Origin: Fibrobacterales bacterium
GTDB taxonomy: Bacteria > Fibrobacterota > Fibrobacteria > Fibrobacterales > Fibrobacteraceae
Direction: 5' to 3'
DNA: 11,060 bases
Assembly: GCA_025997455.1 (NCBI GenBank)
Contig: BNUP01000074.1
Coordinates: 1 to 11,060 of the forward strand
In this document: piece after piece, positions 1-7,042 of the stretch
Position numbering within the stretch: the first letter of the stretch is position 1
Layout of the letters: each line of letters opens with the position of its first letter
Translations under genes and position numbers: made by a program
The notes under the pieces: model-generated
Seen by the model: the letters and a program-made list of their open reading frames with translations, nothing else
What the model was told of the DNA's origin: nothing
The model's database searches: none

Positions 1-7
1 GTCAATT

Positions 8-514
8 ATGAAAACAAACAAAAAAGGCTTTACCCTCATCGAGTTGATGGTGGTAATCGTTATCATAGGCATTTTAGCGGCTATTGCCATCCCAAAACTC
101 TTTGGAATGACCGCTAAAGCAAAAGCATCTGAAGTAGGTCCCGCCGCAGGTACTTGGAGCAAGTTGCAACAGGCTTACTTTATGGAGAAAAGCAAGTTTG
201 GTCACTGGGGAGATATTGCTTATAAAGGTCCCGGTACTGGTACCATAGCAGGAAGTCATACTGCAGCAGATGGAACATCATCCGTCTATGATCCCGGTTA
301 TTCAAAGACTTCTTATTTTGGTTATACTGATGGAGTAACTGCTAATGAGACTGAGTCCTCATGGCTTGCTGGAGTCACTGTAAAACTTGGCGATTGCCCA
401 ACATCTGAAGTTTGGACTGCTAAATTTGAAAACGCTGAAGATAATCCAATTGCTACTCCTCCAGTTGTACCTGATTGTGCTAATCTAACCCCAAACTTTG
501 CTGCTCTAAGATAG
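8..514 (+). CDS. Type IV prepilin-like protein (major pilin or pseudopilin)
   Basis: A 168-residue type IV prepilin. The N-terminus has a short basic leader (MKTNKKG) and the class III signal, with prepilin peptidase expected to cut between G7 and F8, giving FTLIELMVV. The conserved Glu sits at mature position 5. A hydrophobic helix runs to about residue 32, ending in AIAIPKLF. The remaining domain is rich in Gly, Ser, Thr and Tyr and has only two cysteines, C130 and C157, placed to form the C-terminal disulfide (D-region) loop typical of pilins. Family knowledge: the subunit is held in the inner membrane by the helix, then processed and assembled into a pilus or type II secretion pseudopilus. 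Major pilin is favoured by the length, the disulfide loop and the single-gene setting with a terminator-like hairpin behind it. The start is the first ATG; only 7 bases precede it, so its RBS and promoter cannot be judged. Confidence 0.9.
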   Translation: MKTNKKGFTLIELMVVIVIIGILAAIAIPKLFGMTAKAKASEVGPAAGTWSKLQQAYFMEKSKFGHWGDIAYKGPGTGTIAGSHTAADGTSSVYDPGYSKTSYFGYTDGVTANETESSWLAGVTVKLGDCPTSEVWTAKFENAEDNPIATPPVVPDCANLTPNFAALR

Positions 515-530
515 CCTCATTCTAATACAG

Positions 531-601
531 CCCCCCGCCTTAAAAGTGAGATAACAACATTGTTTTTCAAACTCCTATTAGGGTCGGGGGGTTCTTTGTT
601 T
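531..601 (+). terminator. Probable terminator of the pilin gene
   Basis: CCCCCCG at 531-537 pairs perfectly with CGGGGGG at 585-591, and a T-rich tail (TTCTTTGTTT) follows. The 47-base loop is long but contains its own small hairpin, AACAA-CA-TTGTT. The position, 17 bases past the pilin stop, fits a rho-independent terminator. The long loop and interrupted T tract lower confidence. The opposite strand lacks a T tract, so it would not terminate the M67 operon from the other side. Confidence 0.5.
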
Positions 602-605
602 CTAA

Positions 606-628
606 TGCAATGACAACTTATCATTGCA
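606..628. repeat. Inverted repeat, 8-bp arms
   Basis: TGCAATGA (606-613) and TCATTGCA (621-628) form a perfect stem around a 7-base loop in the convergent gap between the pilin and M67 genes. No T tract follows on either strand. It may be part of a composite repeat with the palindrome at 635-654. Confidence 0.5.
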
Positions 629-634
629 CTTTAG

Positions 635-654
635 ATTCCCGTCTGCACGGGAAT
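635..654. repeat. dRS3-type palindrome ATTCCC-N8-GGGAAT
   Basis: ATTCCC (635-640), GTCTGCAC, GGGAAT (649-654). This matches the pattern of the short dispersed repeat known as dRS3 in Neisseria, and similar elements occur in many other bacteria. It lies just past the 3' end of the M67 gene. The 10-mer CGGGAATGAC at 648-657 recurs at 745-754 inside that gene. Confidence 0.6.
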
Positions 655-669
655 GACAAGCCGCAGTCG

Positions 670-1113
670 CTACGCTTGGCAAACAACTTCCGATTCAAAT
701 ATGCGTTCTGCTGAGAGTTGCCAACTCGTTAAATCTTTATCTTGCGGGAATGACGGGGAGTCGCCTCCTTTAACTGACACAATTACATAAGAATAAAAAG
801 GAAAGGCGTGGTCGCGGTCGTATTCGCTCGGTTTAGCGGGTGCATTTGGATGGCTGTGATAAAAGCCGAGAACTTCCAAATTGTCCTTTTCCGCCTGAAT
901 TTCGGCTTTTATAAATTCTTCGGGTTTAATCTCAAAACGGTGATACTGCTCCTCGCTTTCACGGGAATTATCTATGGGAATGAGTTTAGAAACCTCTTTT
1001 TTAGTAGGCTCTGATTGAGTGCCGAGCATAAACCCGCAACATTCATTGGGATACGCTTGGCGGGCGTGTTCGCGGATTTTATTATCTATTTCTATAGGTA
1101 TTATTATAGGCAT
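670..1113 (-). CDS. M67/JAMM-family metallopeptidase (Mec+-like)
   Basis: A 147-residue JAB1/MPN/Mov34 zinc peptidase. In this numbering the catalytic Glu is E24 in ECCGFMLG, and the JAMM motif H-x-H-x7-S-x2-D is complete: H86, H88, S96 and D99 within HSHPNAPAKPSEYD. Family knowledge: bacterial single-domain relatives such as Mec+ cut adducts from the Gly-Gly end of ubiquitin-like sulfur carriers, for example freeing cysteine from CysO-cysteine; other relatives have other roles. The gene is the last of the encapsulin operon. I chose the ATG at 1113, one base after the cysteine synthase stop, because GGGG lies at SD distance and the family core starts there; an ATG at 1131 would add six residues and overlap the upstream gene. 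An unusual segment (SPSFPQDK, about residues 119-126) after the strand YVIVSV is encoded by repeat-like DNA, and the C-terminus runs into another repeat. The physiological substrate is unknown. Confidence 0.87.
   Translation of the reverse strand: MPIIIPIEIDNKIREHARQAYPNECCGFMLGTQSEPTKKEVSKLIPIDNSRESEEQYHRFEIKPEEFIKAEIQAEKDNLEVLGFYHSHPNAPAKPSEYDRDHAFPFYSYVIVSVKGGDSPSFPQDKDLTSWQLSAERIFESEVVCQA
743..760. repeat. Half palindrome embedded in the M67 coding sequence
   Basis: TGCGGGAATGACGGGGAG at 743-760 resembles the right half of the dRS3-type element at 635-654; the two share CGGGAATGAC exactly. Read on the minus strand it encodes the SPSFPQ stretch of the JAMM protein. The matching left half (ATTCCC) is not found at the expected distance, so this is a partial or decayed copy. 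Confidence 0.4.
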
Positions 1114-1114
1114 T

Positions 1115-2017
1115 TTAACCCCAAAATTCATCGCTCACATATCGAGAACCGCTGTCGCACAAAATAGTAACTATAAGGGAATTTTTTTTCTCATTTTCAG
1201 GGATTTTTTGAGCGAGTTGAAAAGCACCTTGTGAATTTGCCCCCGAACTGATACCCGCATAAATTCCCTCTGTTTTGGCAAGGCGGCGAGTCATACTATA
1301 TGAATTTTTTGTACTGACCAATTCAAAATACTCCGGCAAATTTGCATCGTAAAAACAGGGTATTATGGTTGAGGCATAGTGCTTTGTGCCTTCTATTCCG
1401 TGCATCGGAGAATCCGGTTGAACCGCTATTGTGTGTATGTTTGGATTTAATTCTTTTAATTTTTTGCTTGTGCCCGTAAAAGTTCCGCTCGTTCCCATTG
1501 AGCAGATAAAATGGGTAATTTTGCCATTCGTCTGCTCCCAAATTTCATTTGCCATTCCGTTATAATGTGCGAGATAATTGGCGGGGTTGTTGTATTGGTC
1601 GGGGTAAAAATATGTTTCGGGATGTGCCTCCGCCTCTTCTTTTGCCGCTAAATATGCACCATCGGAACTTTCCAAAGGGTCTGTTTCCACAATTTCCGCA
1701 CCGTAATGTTTCATTATATTTTTGCGTTCAATTGAGGCATTGGCGGGTAAATAAATTTTCACCTTAAAACCGAGAGCCGAGCCGAGCATTGCGTAGGCAA
1801 TCCCAGTGTTTCCGCTTGTTGCATCTATTATCGTTTTGCCTTTTGTGAGCACTCCGCGGGAAATGCCGTCGAGAATCATATTTTTTGCGGCTCTGTCTTT
1901 CACCGAACCGCTTGGATTTAGAAACTCCGCTTTTGCAAAAATAGGAACACCCGTCTCCTGCGAAACAGAAGACAAGTGTATAAGAGGAGTGTTACCAACC
2001 AAATCAATAACAGTCAT
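1115..2017 (-). CDS. PLP-dependent cysteine synthase (CysM/CysK family)
   Basis: A 300-residue fold-type II PLP enzyme of the O-acetylserine sulfhydrylase family. The Schiff-base lysine is K40 in NPSGSVKDR. The substrate loop TSGNTG is at 67-72, the PLP-phosphate loop GTSGTFTG at 175-182, and GISSGA (255-260) and ILCDSG (285-290) close the active site. Family knowledge: it forms L-cysteine from O-acetylserine or O-phosphoserine and sulfide, or from a thiocarboxylated carrier protein. HGIEGTKH (206-213) and the JAMM gene beside it point towards the carrier-linked CysM branch, but sequence alone does not settle this. The ATG at 2017 is chosen because it lies 5 bases after the desulfurase stop and gives the normal family N-terminus (VIDLVGNTPLIHL). 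A longer reading from 2140 would be an out-of-family extension inside the desulfurase gene. Cytosolic; not obviously a shell cargo, as it has no extra tail. Confidence 0.92.
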   Translation of the reverse strand: MTVIDLVGNTPLIHLSSVSQETGVPIFAKAEFLNPSGSVKDRAAKNMILDGISRGVLTKGKTIIDATSGNTGIAYAMLGSALGFKVKIYLPANASIERKNIMKHYGAEIVETDPLESSDGAYLAAKEEAEAHPETYFYPDQYNNPANYLAHYNGMANEIWEQTNGKITHFICSMGTSGTFTGTSKKLKELNPNIHTIAVQPDSPMHGIEGTKHYASTIIPCFYDANLPEYFELVSTKNSYSMTRRLAKTEGIYAGISSGANSQGAFQLAQKIPENEKKNSLIVTILCDSGSRYVSDEFWG

Positions 2018-2022
2018 AACGG

Positions 2023-3477
2023 TTATAATTCCCTTAACGCCTTCACCAATTTTTCTATTTCCTCTGCCGTGTTGTAAAATGCAACAGACGGACGAACCGA
2101 GCCTTCCAAACCGAAAAAGCGATGTATGGGTTGTGCACAATGATGACCCGCACGAACCGCTATTCCGCGATTTGAAAGATGTTTGCCTACATCTTCAACC
2201 GAATAACCGTCTAACACAAACGGCAAAACGCTTGCCCGTTCCCGTGCATTTCCCAGAATATGCAAACCGCGAATCTTTGCAAGTTCAGTTAAACCAAAAC
2301 TTATAAGTTCGTGTTCCATAGCATTTATGTTTTGAATGCCCACCGAATTTATGTAATCGATAGCCGCACCCAAACCAACCGCATCTGCCACATTGGGAGT
2401 TCCCGCCTCAAATTTTTGCGGAGGCGGATTGTAAAGCGTTTTTTCAAATGTCACATCGGCTATCATATTTCCGCCGCCGTGATACGGCTGTGCCTGCTCC
2501 AACAATTCTTTTTTGCCATACACAACACCGATTCCCGTAGGTGCAAAAATTTTGTGCCCGCTGAACACAAAAAAATCCGCATCTAATGCAGTTACATTTA
2601 CCGGAATATGCGGCGTGCTCTGTGCCCCATCAACCAAAACGGGAACTCCGTTTGCGTGTGCAATGTGTATCATTTCGGCAATTGGTAAAATTGTGCCGAG
2701 TGCATTTGAAACTTGCGTTATTCCAACGAATTTAGTTTTTCGAGAGAATAATTTTGCATACTCGCTCAAAATAATTTCGCCGTTTTCATCTACGGGAGCA
2801 ACCCGCAAAATCGCACCTTTTTCTGCCGCGATTAACTGCCAAGGAACTATATTTGCGTGGTGTTCCAAAATTGTCAGAACAATTTCATCCCCTGCATTCA
2901 AAATAGGTTTTGTGAAGGACTGCGCCACAAGGTTTATTCCTTCGGTTGTTCCGCGCACGAATATTATATTTTCTGGGGAAGTTGAACCTATAAATTCCGC
3001 TGTTTTTTTGCGGGCATTTTCATAAGCATCTTCCGAACGAGCCGCGAGTTCGTGTGCACCGCGATGCACATTTGAATTTTCGTGTTCGTAAAAATATGAT
3101 ATGCGGTCTATAACAGCACGCGGTTTTTGCGTGGTTGCGGCGTTATCTAACCAAACGAGAGGTTGATTCCCATTGACTTTTTCGCTTAGAACGGGAAAAT
3201 CCGCTCTATACTTATTACCTTGAGAAAAAGAACTCTCTTTCCCGTTTTGTAATGTTTGGTTTGGGATGCCTGCACCGCCGACTATTTTTGATACAACTAC
3301 CGGAGGAGTTGCATTTGCAGGGGGGGTAGAGGAAAACGCGTGTGAGGGCGACCCTGTGTGGTCGCTTGCTACAGGCGGTTGGAACGAGGGGGGTGCTCCC
3401 CCCACCCAATAACTTTCCGCAATGCGTAAAATGTCGCTTTCGGATGGTGCGTTAAACGGGGTTCTGAGTGTAGTCAT
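2023..3477 (-). CDS. SufS-type cysteine desulfurase with N-terminal extension, probable encapsulin cargo
   Basis: A 484-residue class V aminotransferase-fold enzyme that converts L-cysteine to alanine and an enzyme-bound persulfide. In this numbering, VWLDNAATTQKP is at about 108-119, the PLP lysine is K309 in FSGHKIFAPTGIG, and the catalytic cysteine is C447 in RAGHHCAQP, the group II (SufS) signature. The catalytic domain begins near residue 90; ordinary SufS proteins start there. The extra N-terminus has a short amphipathic stretch (SESDILRIAESYW, residues 12-24), then about 60 residues rich in Pro, Gly, Ser and Thr that look disordered. Family knowledge: family 2A encapsulins capture desulfurases through such N-terminal regions. 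The ATG at 3477 has GGGG six bases upstream and overlaps the shell gene by 26 bp; a TTG at 3489 would add four residues. No SufE or SufU partner lies nearby. Two palindromes sit inside the linker coding sequence. Confidence 0.94.
   Translation of the reverse strand: MTTLRTPFNAPSESDILRIAESYWVGGAPPSFQPPVASDHTGSPSHAFSSTPPANATPPVVVSKIVGGAGIPNQTLQNGKESSFSQGNKYRADFPVLSEKVNGNQPLVWLDNAATTQKPRAVIDRISYFYEHENSNVHRGAHELAARSEDAYENARKKTAEFIGSTSPENIIFVRGTTEGINLVAQSFTKPILNAGDEIVLTILEHHANIVPWQLIAAEKGAILRVAPVDENGEIILSEYAKLFSRKTKFVGITQVSNALGTILPIAEMIHIAHANGVPVLVDGAQSTPHIPVNVTALDADFFVFSGHKIFAPTGIGVVYGKKELLEQAQPYHGGGNMIADVTFEKTLYNPPPQKFEAGTPNVADAVGLGAAIDYINSVGIQNINAMEHELISFGLTELAKIRGLHILGNARERASVLPFVLDGYSVEDVGKHLSNRGIAVRAGHHCAQPIHRFFGLEGSVRPSVAFYNTAEEIEKLVKALREL
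3346..3367. repeat. Palindrome inside the desulfurase linker (GCGACC-CTGTGT-GGTCGC)
   Basis: GCGACC (3348-3353) and GGTCGC (3360-3365) form a perfect stem around CTGTGT; two G-T pairs extend it on each side. It resembles the dispersed repeats of the GGGCGACC...GGTCGCCC type seen in many bacterial genomes. On the coding strand it encodes ASDHTGSPS of the linker, in frame. Confidence 0.6.
3388..3403. repeat. G6-TGCT-C6 palindrome inside the desulfurase linker
   Basis: GGGGGG (3388-3393), TGCT, CCCCCC (3398-3403), a perfect 6-bp hairpin 20 bases from the palindrome at 3348-3365. On the coding strand it encodes GGAPP just after the SESDILRIAESYW segment. Such a hairpin is unlikely to be needed for protein function and reads like an inserted repeat. 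Confidence 0.55.
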
Positions 3478-4405
3478 AGTAGTCCCCAACTTCTACATCT
3501 TCCAAAACGGCGAGGGCATCGGGTGCAAGAATTGCCGCAGAGCAATATAGCGAGAGGAGGTAACTTGCAATGCCGTTGTCATCTATGCCGCGAGAACGCA
3601 CGGATAATCCGCGAGAGTGTTCGTTTTGTAATCCGCTTTGGTATAAGCCTACCACGCCGCGTTTGCTTTCGCCTGTGCGAAGCAGGAGTATGTTGGTTTT
3701 ACCGGTTTTGGCTTTGGGATTTTTTAAGCCGTCTACGAGTAATTTGTCGGTGGGGATAATTGGGACTCCGCGCCAAGCGATAAAGTTTCCGCCTGCAATA
3801 TTGACGGTTACAGGGGGCACGCCGCGGCGGGTGCATTCGCGTTCAAAGGCGGCAATTGCACGAGGGTGAGCGAGGAAGAAAGACGGTTCTTTCCAAACTT
3901 TGGAGAGGAGTTCGTCTAAATCGTCGGGCATTGGGCGACCGTAGCGGGCTTGCACTCTTTGGGTGTCGGCGGCATTTTTGAGAAGTCCGTAATCATCGTT
4001 ATTTATGATTTGGCTCTCTTGCCTTTCGCGCAAACTTTCCACTGCGAGGGCGATTTGTTCTTGCGTTTGGTCGTATGGTGCGCTATACACATCTTGTATT
4101 TTTGTGTCGACATTTACTATTGTGCTGATTGAGTTAAGTTTGTATTCGCGGGGTTTGGTTTCGTATTGAATGAACCCTTGCGGAATAACAACTTTTTTGG
4201 GGTCTTGACTGCAGAGGACATCGAGCGGAGTTTCACCTTCAACAACGGTATTTACTCGATAAATACCCGACTCCAAACCCTTGAACTCCAAAAATTTTGC
4301 GAGCCATTTGGGAGTAAGTGCGCCGTATTGCGGTGCGGTTTTTGCGACATTTGCGAGTTGATAGGCGGCTGCCTGACCCAATGCAATTTGCTTTTGTTCT
4401 GCCAT
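3452..4405 (-). CDS. Family 2A encapsulin shell protein (SrpI-like)
   Basis: A 317-residue HK97-fold nanocompartment shell protein. Features I recognise from family 2A: LGQAAAYQLANVAKT near the start (9-23), TPKWLAKFLEF then GIYRVN (31-52), INNDDYGLLKNA (134-145), PDDLDELLSKVWKEPSFF (160-177), AHPRAIAAFERECTRRGVPP (179-198) and WRGVPIIPTDK (211-221). It lacks the cyclic-nucleotide-binding insert of family 2B, which would make it about 450 residues. Family knowledge: many copies assemble a closed icosahedral shell in the cytosol, loaded with a cysteine desulfurase; the cyanobacterial SrpI is sulfate-starvation induced. It is the first gene of the operon and overlaps its presumed cargo gene. 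ATG at 4405 has AGAGG seven bases upstream. No portal, terminase or other phage gene is near, so this is not a prophage capsid. Confidence 0.95.
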   Translation of the reverse strand: MAEQKQIALGQAAAYQLANVAKTAPQYGALTPKWLAKFLEFKGLESGIYRVNTVVEGETPLDVLCSQDPKKVVIPQGFIQYETKPREYKLNSISTIVNVDTKIQDVYSAPYDQTQEQIALAVESLRERQESQIINNDDYGLLKNAADTQRVQARYGRPMPDDLDELLSKVWKEPSFFLAHPRAIAAFERECTRRGVPPVTVNIAGGNFIAWRGVPIIPTDKLLVDGLKNPKAKTGKTNILLLRTGESKRGVVGLYQSGLQNEHSRGLSVRSRGIDDNGIASYLLSLYCSAAILAPDALAVLEDVEVGDYYDYTQNPV

Positions 4406-4419
4406 AATTGACCTCTTTG

Positions 4420-4436
4420 ACCCTCCTGTGGAGGGT
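4420..4436 (-). promoter_or_regulatory. Leader hairpin just upstream of the encapsulin RBS
   Basis: ACCCTC (4420-4425) and GAGGGT (4431-4436) form a perfect 6-bp stem with a 5-base loop. On the minus strand it ends about four bases before the AGAGG ribosome binding site of the shell gene, inside the predicted 5' leader. It could set translation or mRNA stability, or be one more small dispersed palindrome. Confidence 0.45.
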
Positions 4437-4458
4437 AATCCTCATATTGTTAGGCGGG

Positions 4459-4487
4459 AATATAGAAATTTTTTTGTGTTGTGGCAA
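4459..4487 (-). promoter_or_regulatory. Sigma70-type promoter of the encapsulin operon
   Basis: On the minus strand: -35 TTGCCA (complement of 4482-4487), a 17-base spacer rich in A, and -10 TATATT (complement of 4459-4464). Transcription would begin near 4450, leaving a leader of about 45 bases. The -10 context TTTCTATATT is identical to that of the tmRNA promoter at 7017-7022, which supports both. A short inverted repeat, GGCAA-GGGTA-TTGCC (4483-4497), overlaps the -35 box and could be an operator. Confidence 0.65.
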
Positions 4488-4516
4488 GGGTATTGCCGGG
4501 AATTTGCCAAACTCCG

Positions 4517-7000
4517 CTACTCAAAGCCCTTAAAAAACATTATTAACCGTTCGTTATTTTTTGAGGCGGATAAATCTACCGTAAAATTCGCCTGCCAATC
4601 GTTTTTATCATCGTAATCTTGCAACATTCGTGCTACTTCCCAAGTATCGTTATTCTTTTTTATTTCCGTATGTTTGTTGGAGCGACCTTCCGCATCCATT
4701 CGCAATTCGCTGTGCGAACTCATATATTCCTTGTGCAATTCGGCAAGAGGTTTTCCGCTCCATTCCTCCACGCAATCCAAAGCAGCGGCAAAATCACCTT
4801 TACCCCACGCTACTATAAATTGCAAAACCAAAGATTTCACCATTCTCTCGCTCACCGAAAAAGGCGGCAGAGGCTCTTCCTGTTCTTCGGGCAGGAGAAT
4901 CTGAGGGTTTAACATTTTTTTCCACTCATCGAGGAGCGAGGAATCTACTCGTTGCAACATTTCGCGGAGGTAATCCTGCATTATCAGAATTTCTTCGTTC
5001 TTGTGTTTTTCGGGGACTGTGTGTGCGAGCACTTTATAAACGCTGTTGATATGGCGGAGCAAAAGCCCTTCGATGCGTTCCAAACCGTAATTTTTTATAT
5101 AACCGAAAAAAGAAAAACTCTCAGCAAACATTTCAAGAACAATCACTTGCGGATTTATTTTTTCACCTGCAACCCAAGGATGTTTTTTTGAAAAGTCGAT
5201 ATAATTTCCCTCTATCCACTCAACATTTTCCGGTTCGGGCGGACGCATTTCTTCGAGTCGAGCCTGCCGTTCCTCAAATTCCACACCCTGTGCCTTCATC
5301 TCTGAAACTGCCTCATTTTTAAGACGGGAGAGTTGTCTGCGGCGAATCATTTCAGACTCCTCAACAATTGCCTCTATAAGAGAAAGCAAAGTGAAAGAGT
5401 TGAGCGGTTCGGCTGGCGTGTCCAATTTCTCTATCGTTTCCAATAAAAAAAGTGAAAGCGGTTGGTGCATTGCAAAGCGATTGTTCAAGTCTATTGCGAG
5501 TTTTCCGTTTTCGATTATTCCCTGTTGTGCAAGCGAACGGTAAATTTGAATCGCCCGTTTTATATGGATTTTCTTTTGCGGTTTTGTATCGTGGCAGTTT
5601 ATTATCAAATTGTGAATTTTGCGGCAACCGACATTTTTTTGGGAAGATGATTGCGTTTGAGACAGCGTTTGCAAAATCATATTTGCATCTACATTGAAGC
5701 GGGAAATTAAGCGTTCGGGTTCGCCGTTTATCAGTTTTTCAAAAGTATTTTTGTCCCAATTTGTAAAATTATGTTCTGGAGGTTGCGCCTTCTGAAATTT
5801 TCGTCCTGTTTTTCCCGCCTTCGCCTCGCGCATCTTATTCTCTATCGCATATTCCGGTGCTTGTGCCACCACATAACCGATTGAATCAAAACCTTTTCGC
5901 CCCGCCCGTCCCGCGATTTGGTGAAAATCACGAACCGGTAAAATTGTTGTTTTTTCGCCGTTGAATTTGCATAATTTTGTGAAGAGAACCGTTCTAATCG
6001 GAACATTCACACCAACGCCGAGTGTATCTGTTCCGCAGATTATCGGGAGTAAACCCTGCTGAGCCATTTTTTCCGTGAGTATGCGATATTTGGGTAAAAG
6101 TCCCGCGTGATGTAAACCGATTCCTTGTTTTAGCCACCTTTTTACATCCGATCCAAAGGGGCTGGAAAAGCGAAATTCTTTTAATGCCTCGGCGATTTTA
6201 TCTTTTTTGAGATACTGTGCAATGTCGAGAGAAGTAAAATTTTGTGCATTTTCCGCTGCCTCACTCTGCGTGAAATTCACCACATAAATCGGCGACTTTC
6301 CTTCGTTTAACAACTTTTGAACTGCATTTGAAAGCGGACTCTCACTGTAAGAAAATTCAAGAGGAACAGGTCGCTCGGCGTTTCTTACGGTTATACTCTC
6401 CAAACCGTTTCGCTTTGTCATTTCAGTTTCAAAAAACTCGGTATCGCTCGCTCCTATGGTTGCCGAGATTAACAAAAATTGTGCATTTTGCATTGTTAAA
6501 AGCGGAATTTGCCACGCCGCTCCGCGCTCTTTATCGGAGTAATAATGAAACTCATCCATTGCAACAGCACCTATCGGTTCACTGTCACTTGAACCGCTGT
6601 CTCTTAATGCGATTTGTTCCAAAATTTCGGCAGTGCAACACAAAATCGGGGCATTGTGATTTACGGTTGCATCACCCGTAGAAAGCCCAACTTTTTCTGC
6701 CCCGAATTCCTTGCAGAGTGCAAGCCATTTTTCATTTACCAATGCCTTTATGGGGCAAGTATAAACTGACCTCAAACCCTTAGACAACATTAAACGATGC
6801 AAAAAACTTGCAACAAGCGATTTTCCCGACCCCGTTGGCGTTGCGAGAATAACATTTTTGCCCGCCAAAAGTTCAAGCACCGCCTCCTCTTGCGCAGGGT
6901 AAAGCGTTATGCCTTTTGCTTCTGTTTCGGCAAGAAAATCGGTAAGGAGGTCGTTGGTAGGAGTGTCGGGCACTTGGGGAATGTAGAAAAAATTTGACAA
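4517..7000 (-). CDS. Ski2-like superfamily 2 helicase with DUF3516-type C-terminus
   Basis: An 827-residue DExH-box helicase. Motifs in order: YPAQEEAV Q-like motif (34-41), Walker A ATPTGSGKS (53-61, K60), the DExH box DEFH (149-152), SAT (179-181), LHHAGLLPKYR (296-306), GTDTLGVGVNVP (323-334) and motif VI QIAGRAGRKGFD (361-372). The pattern is that of Ski2/Mtr4-like RNA helicases, and the long helical C-terminal half fits the bacterial DUF3516 group. Expected role: ATP-driven unwinding of structured RNA or RNA-DNA in the cytosol; the in vivo target is not known. The apparent start is TTG at 7000. No ATG lies near, and the family N-terminus (IPQVPDTPTNDLLTDFL) begins at once, so the start must be close; a GTG at codon 10 is the alternative. 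No good SD is seen. The 111 bp after its stop hold the promoter of the encapsulin operon. Confidence 0.9.
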   Translation of the reverse strand: MSNFFYIPQVPDTPTNDLLTDFLAETEAKGITLYPAQEEAVLELLAGKNVILATPTGSGKSLVASFLHRLMLSKGLRSVYTCPIKALVNEKWLALCKEFGAEKVGLSTGDATVNHNAPILCCTAEILEQIALRDSGSSDSEPIGAVAMDEFHYYSDKERGAAWQIPLLTMQNAQFLLISATIGASDTEFFETEMTKRNGLESITVRNAERPVPLEFSYSESPLSNAVQKLLNEGKSPIYVVNFTQSEAAENAQNFTSLDIAQYLKKDKIAEALKEFRFSSPFGSDVKRWLKQGIGLHHAGLLPKYRILTEKMAQQGLLPIICGTDTLGVGVNVPIRTVLFTKLCKFNGEKTTILPVRDFHQIAGRAGRKGFDSIGYVVAQAPEYAIENKMREAKAGKTGRKFQKAQPPEHNFTNWDKNTFEKLINGEPERLISRFNVDANMILQTLSQTQSSSQKNVGCRKIHNLIINCHDTKPQKKIHIKRAIQIYRSLAQQGIIENGKLAIDLNNRFAMHQPLSLFLLETIEKLDTPAEPLNSFTLLSLIEAIVEESEMIRRRQLSRLKNEAVSEMKAQGVEFEERQARLEEMRPPEPENVEWIEGNYIDFSKKHPWVAGEKINPQVIVLEMFAESFSFFGYIKNYGLERIEGLLLRHINSVYKVLAHTVPEKHKNEEILIMQDYLREMLQRVDSSLLDEWKKMLNPQILLPEEQEEPLPPFSVSERMVKSLVLQFIVAWGKGDFAAALDCVEEWSGKPLAELHKEYMSSHSELRMDAEGRSNKHTEIKKNNDTWEVARMLQDYDDKNDWQANFTVDLSASKNNERLIMFFKGFE

Positions 7001-7022
7001 GTCTTAAAAAAGTTTCTATATT
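6994..7022 (+). promoter_or_regulatory. Promoter of ssrA (tmRNA)
   Basis: A perfect -35 TTGACA (6994-6999), a 17-base spacer and -10 TATATT (7017-7022). The start site would be near 7029-7032, about 12 bases before the mature tmRNA 5' end, consistent with RNase P trimming. The -35 box overlaps the TTG start codon of the divergent helicase gene. A TATAAATATA run on the other strand may serve that gene. Confidence 0.8.
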
Positions 7023-7042
7023 TATACATAACCCGATAATAA

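Noticed and set aside
2018..2140. Longer cysteine synthase start at 2140
   Set aside because: The extra 41 residues come from the desulfurase coding region in another frame and precede a standard family N-terminus at 2017.
3452..4405. HK97-fold protein as a prophage capsid
   Set aside because: The sequence blocks are those of family 2A encapsulins, the cargo gene overlaps it, and no phage genes are near.
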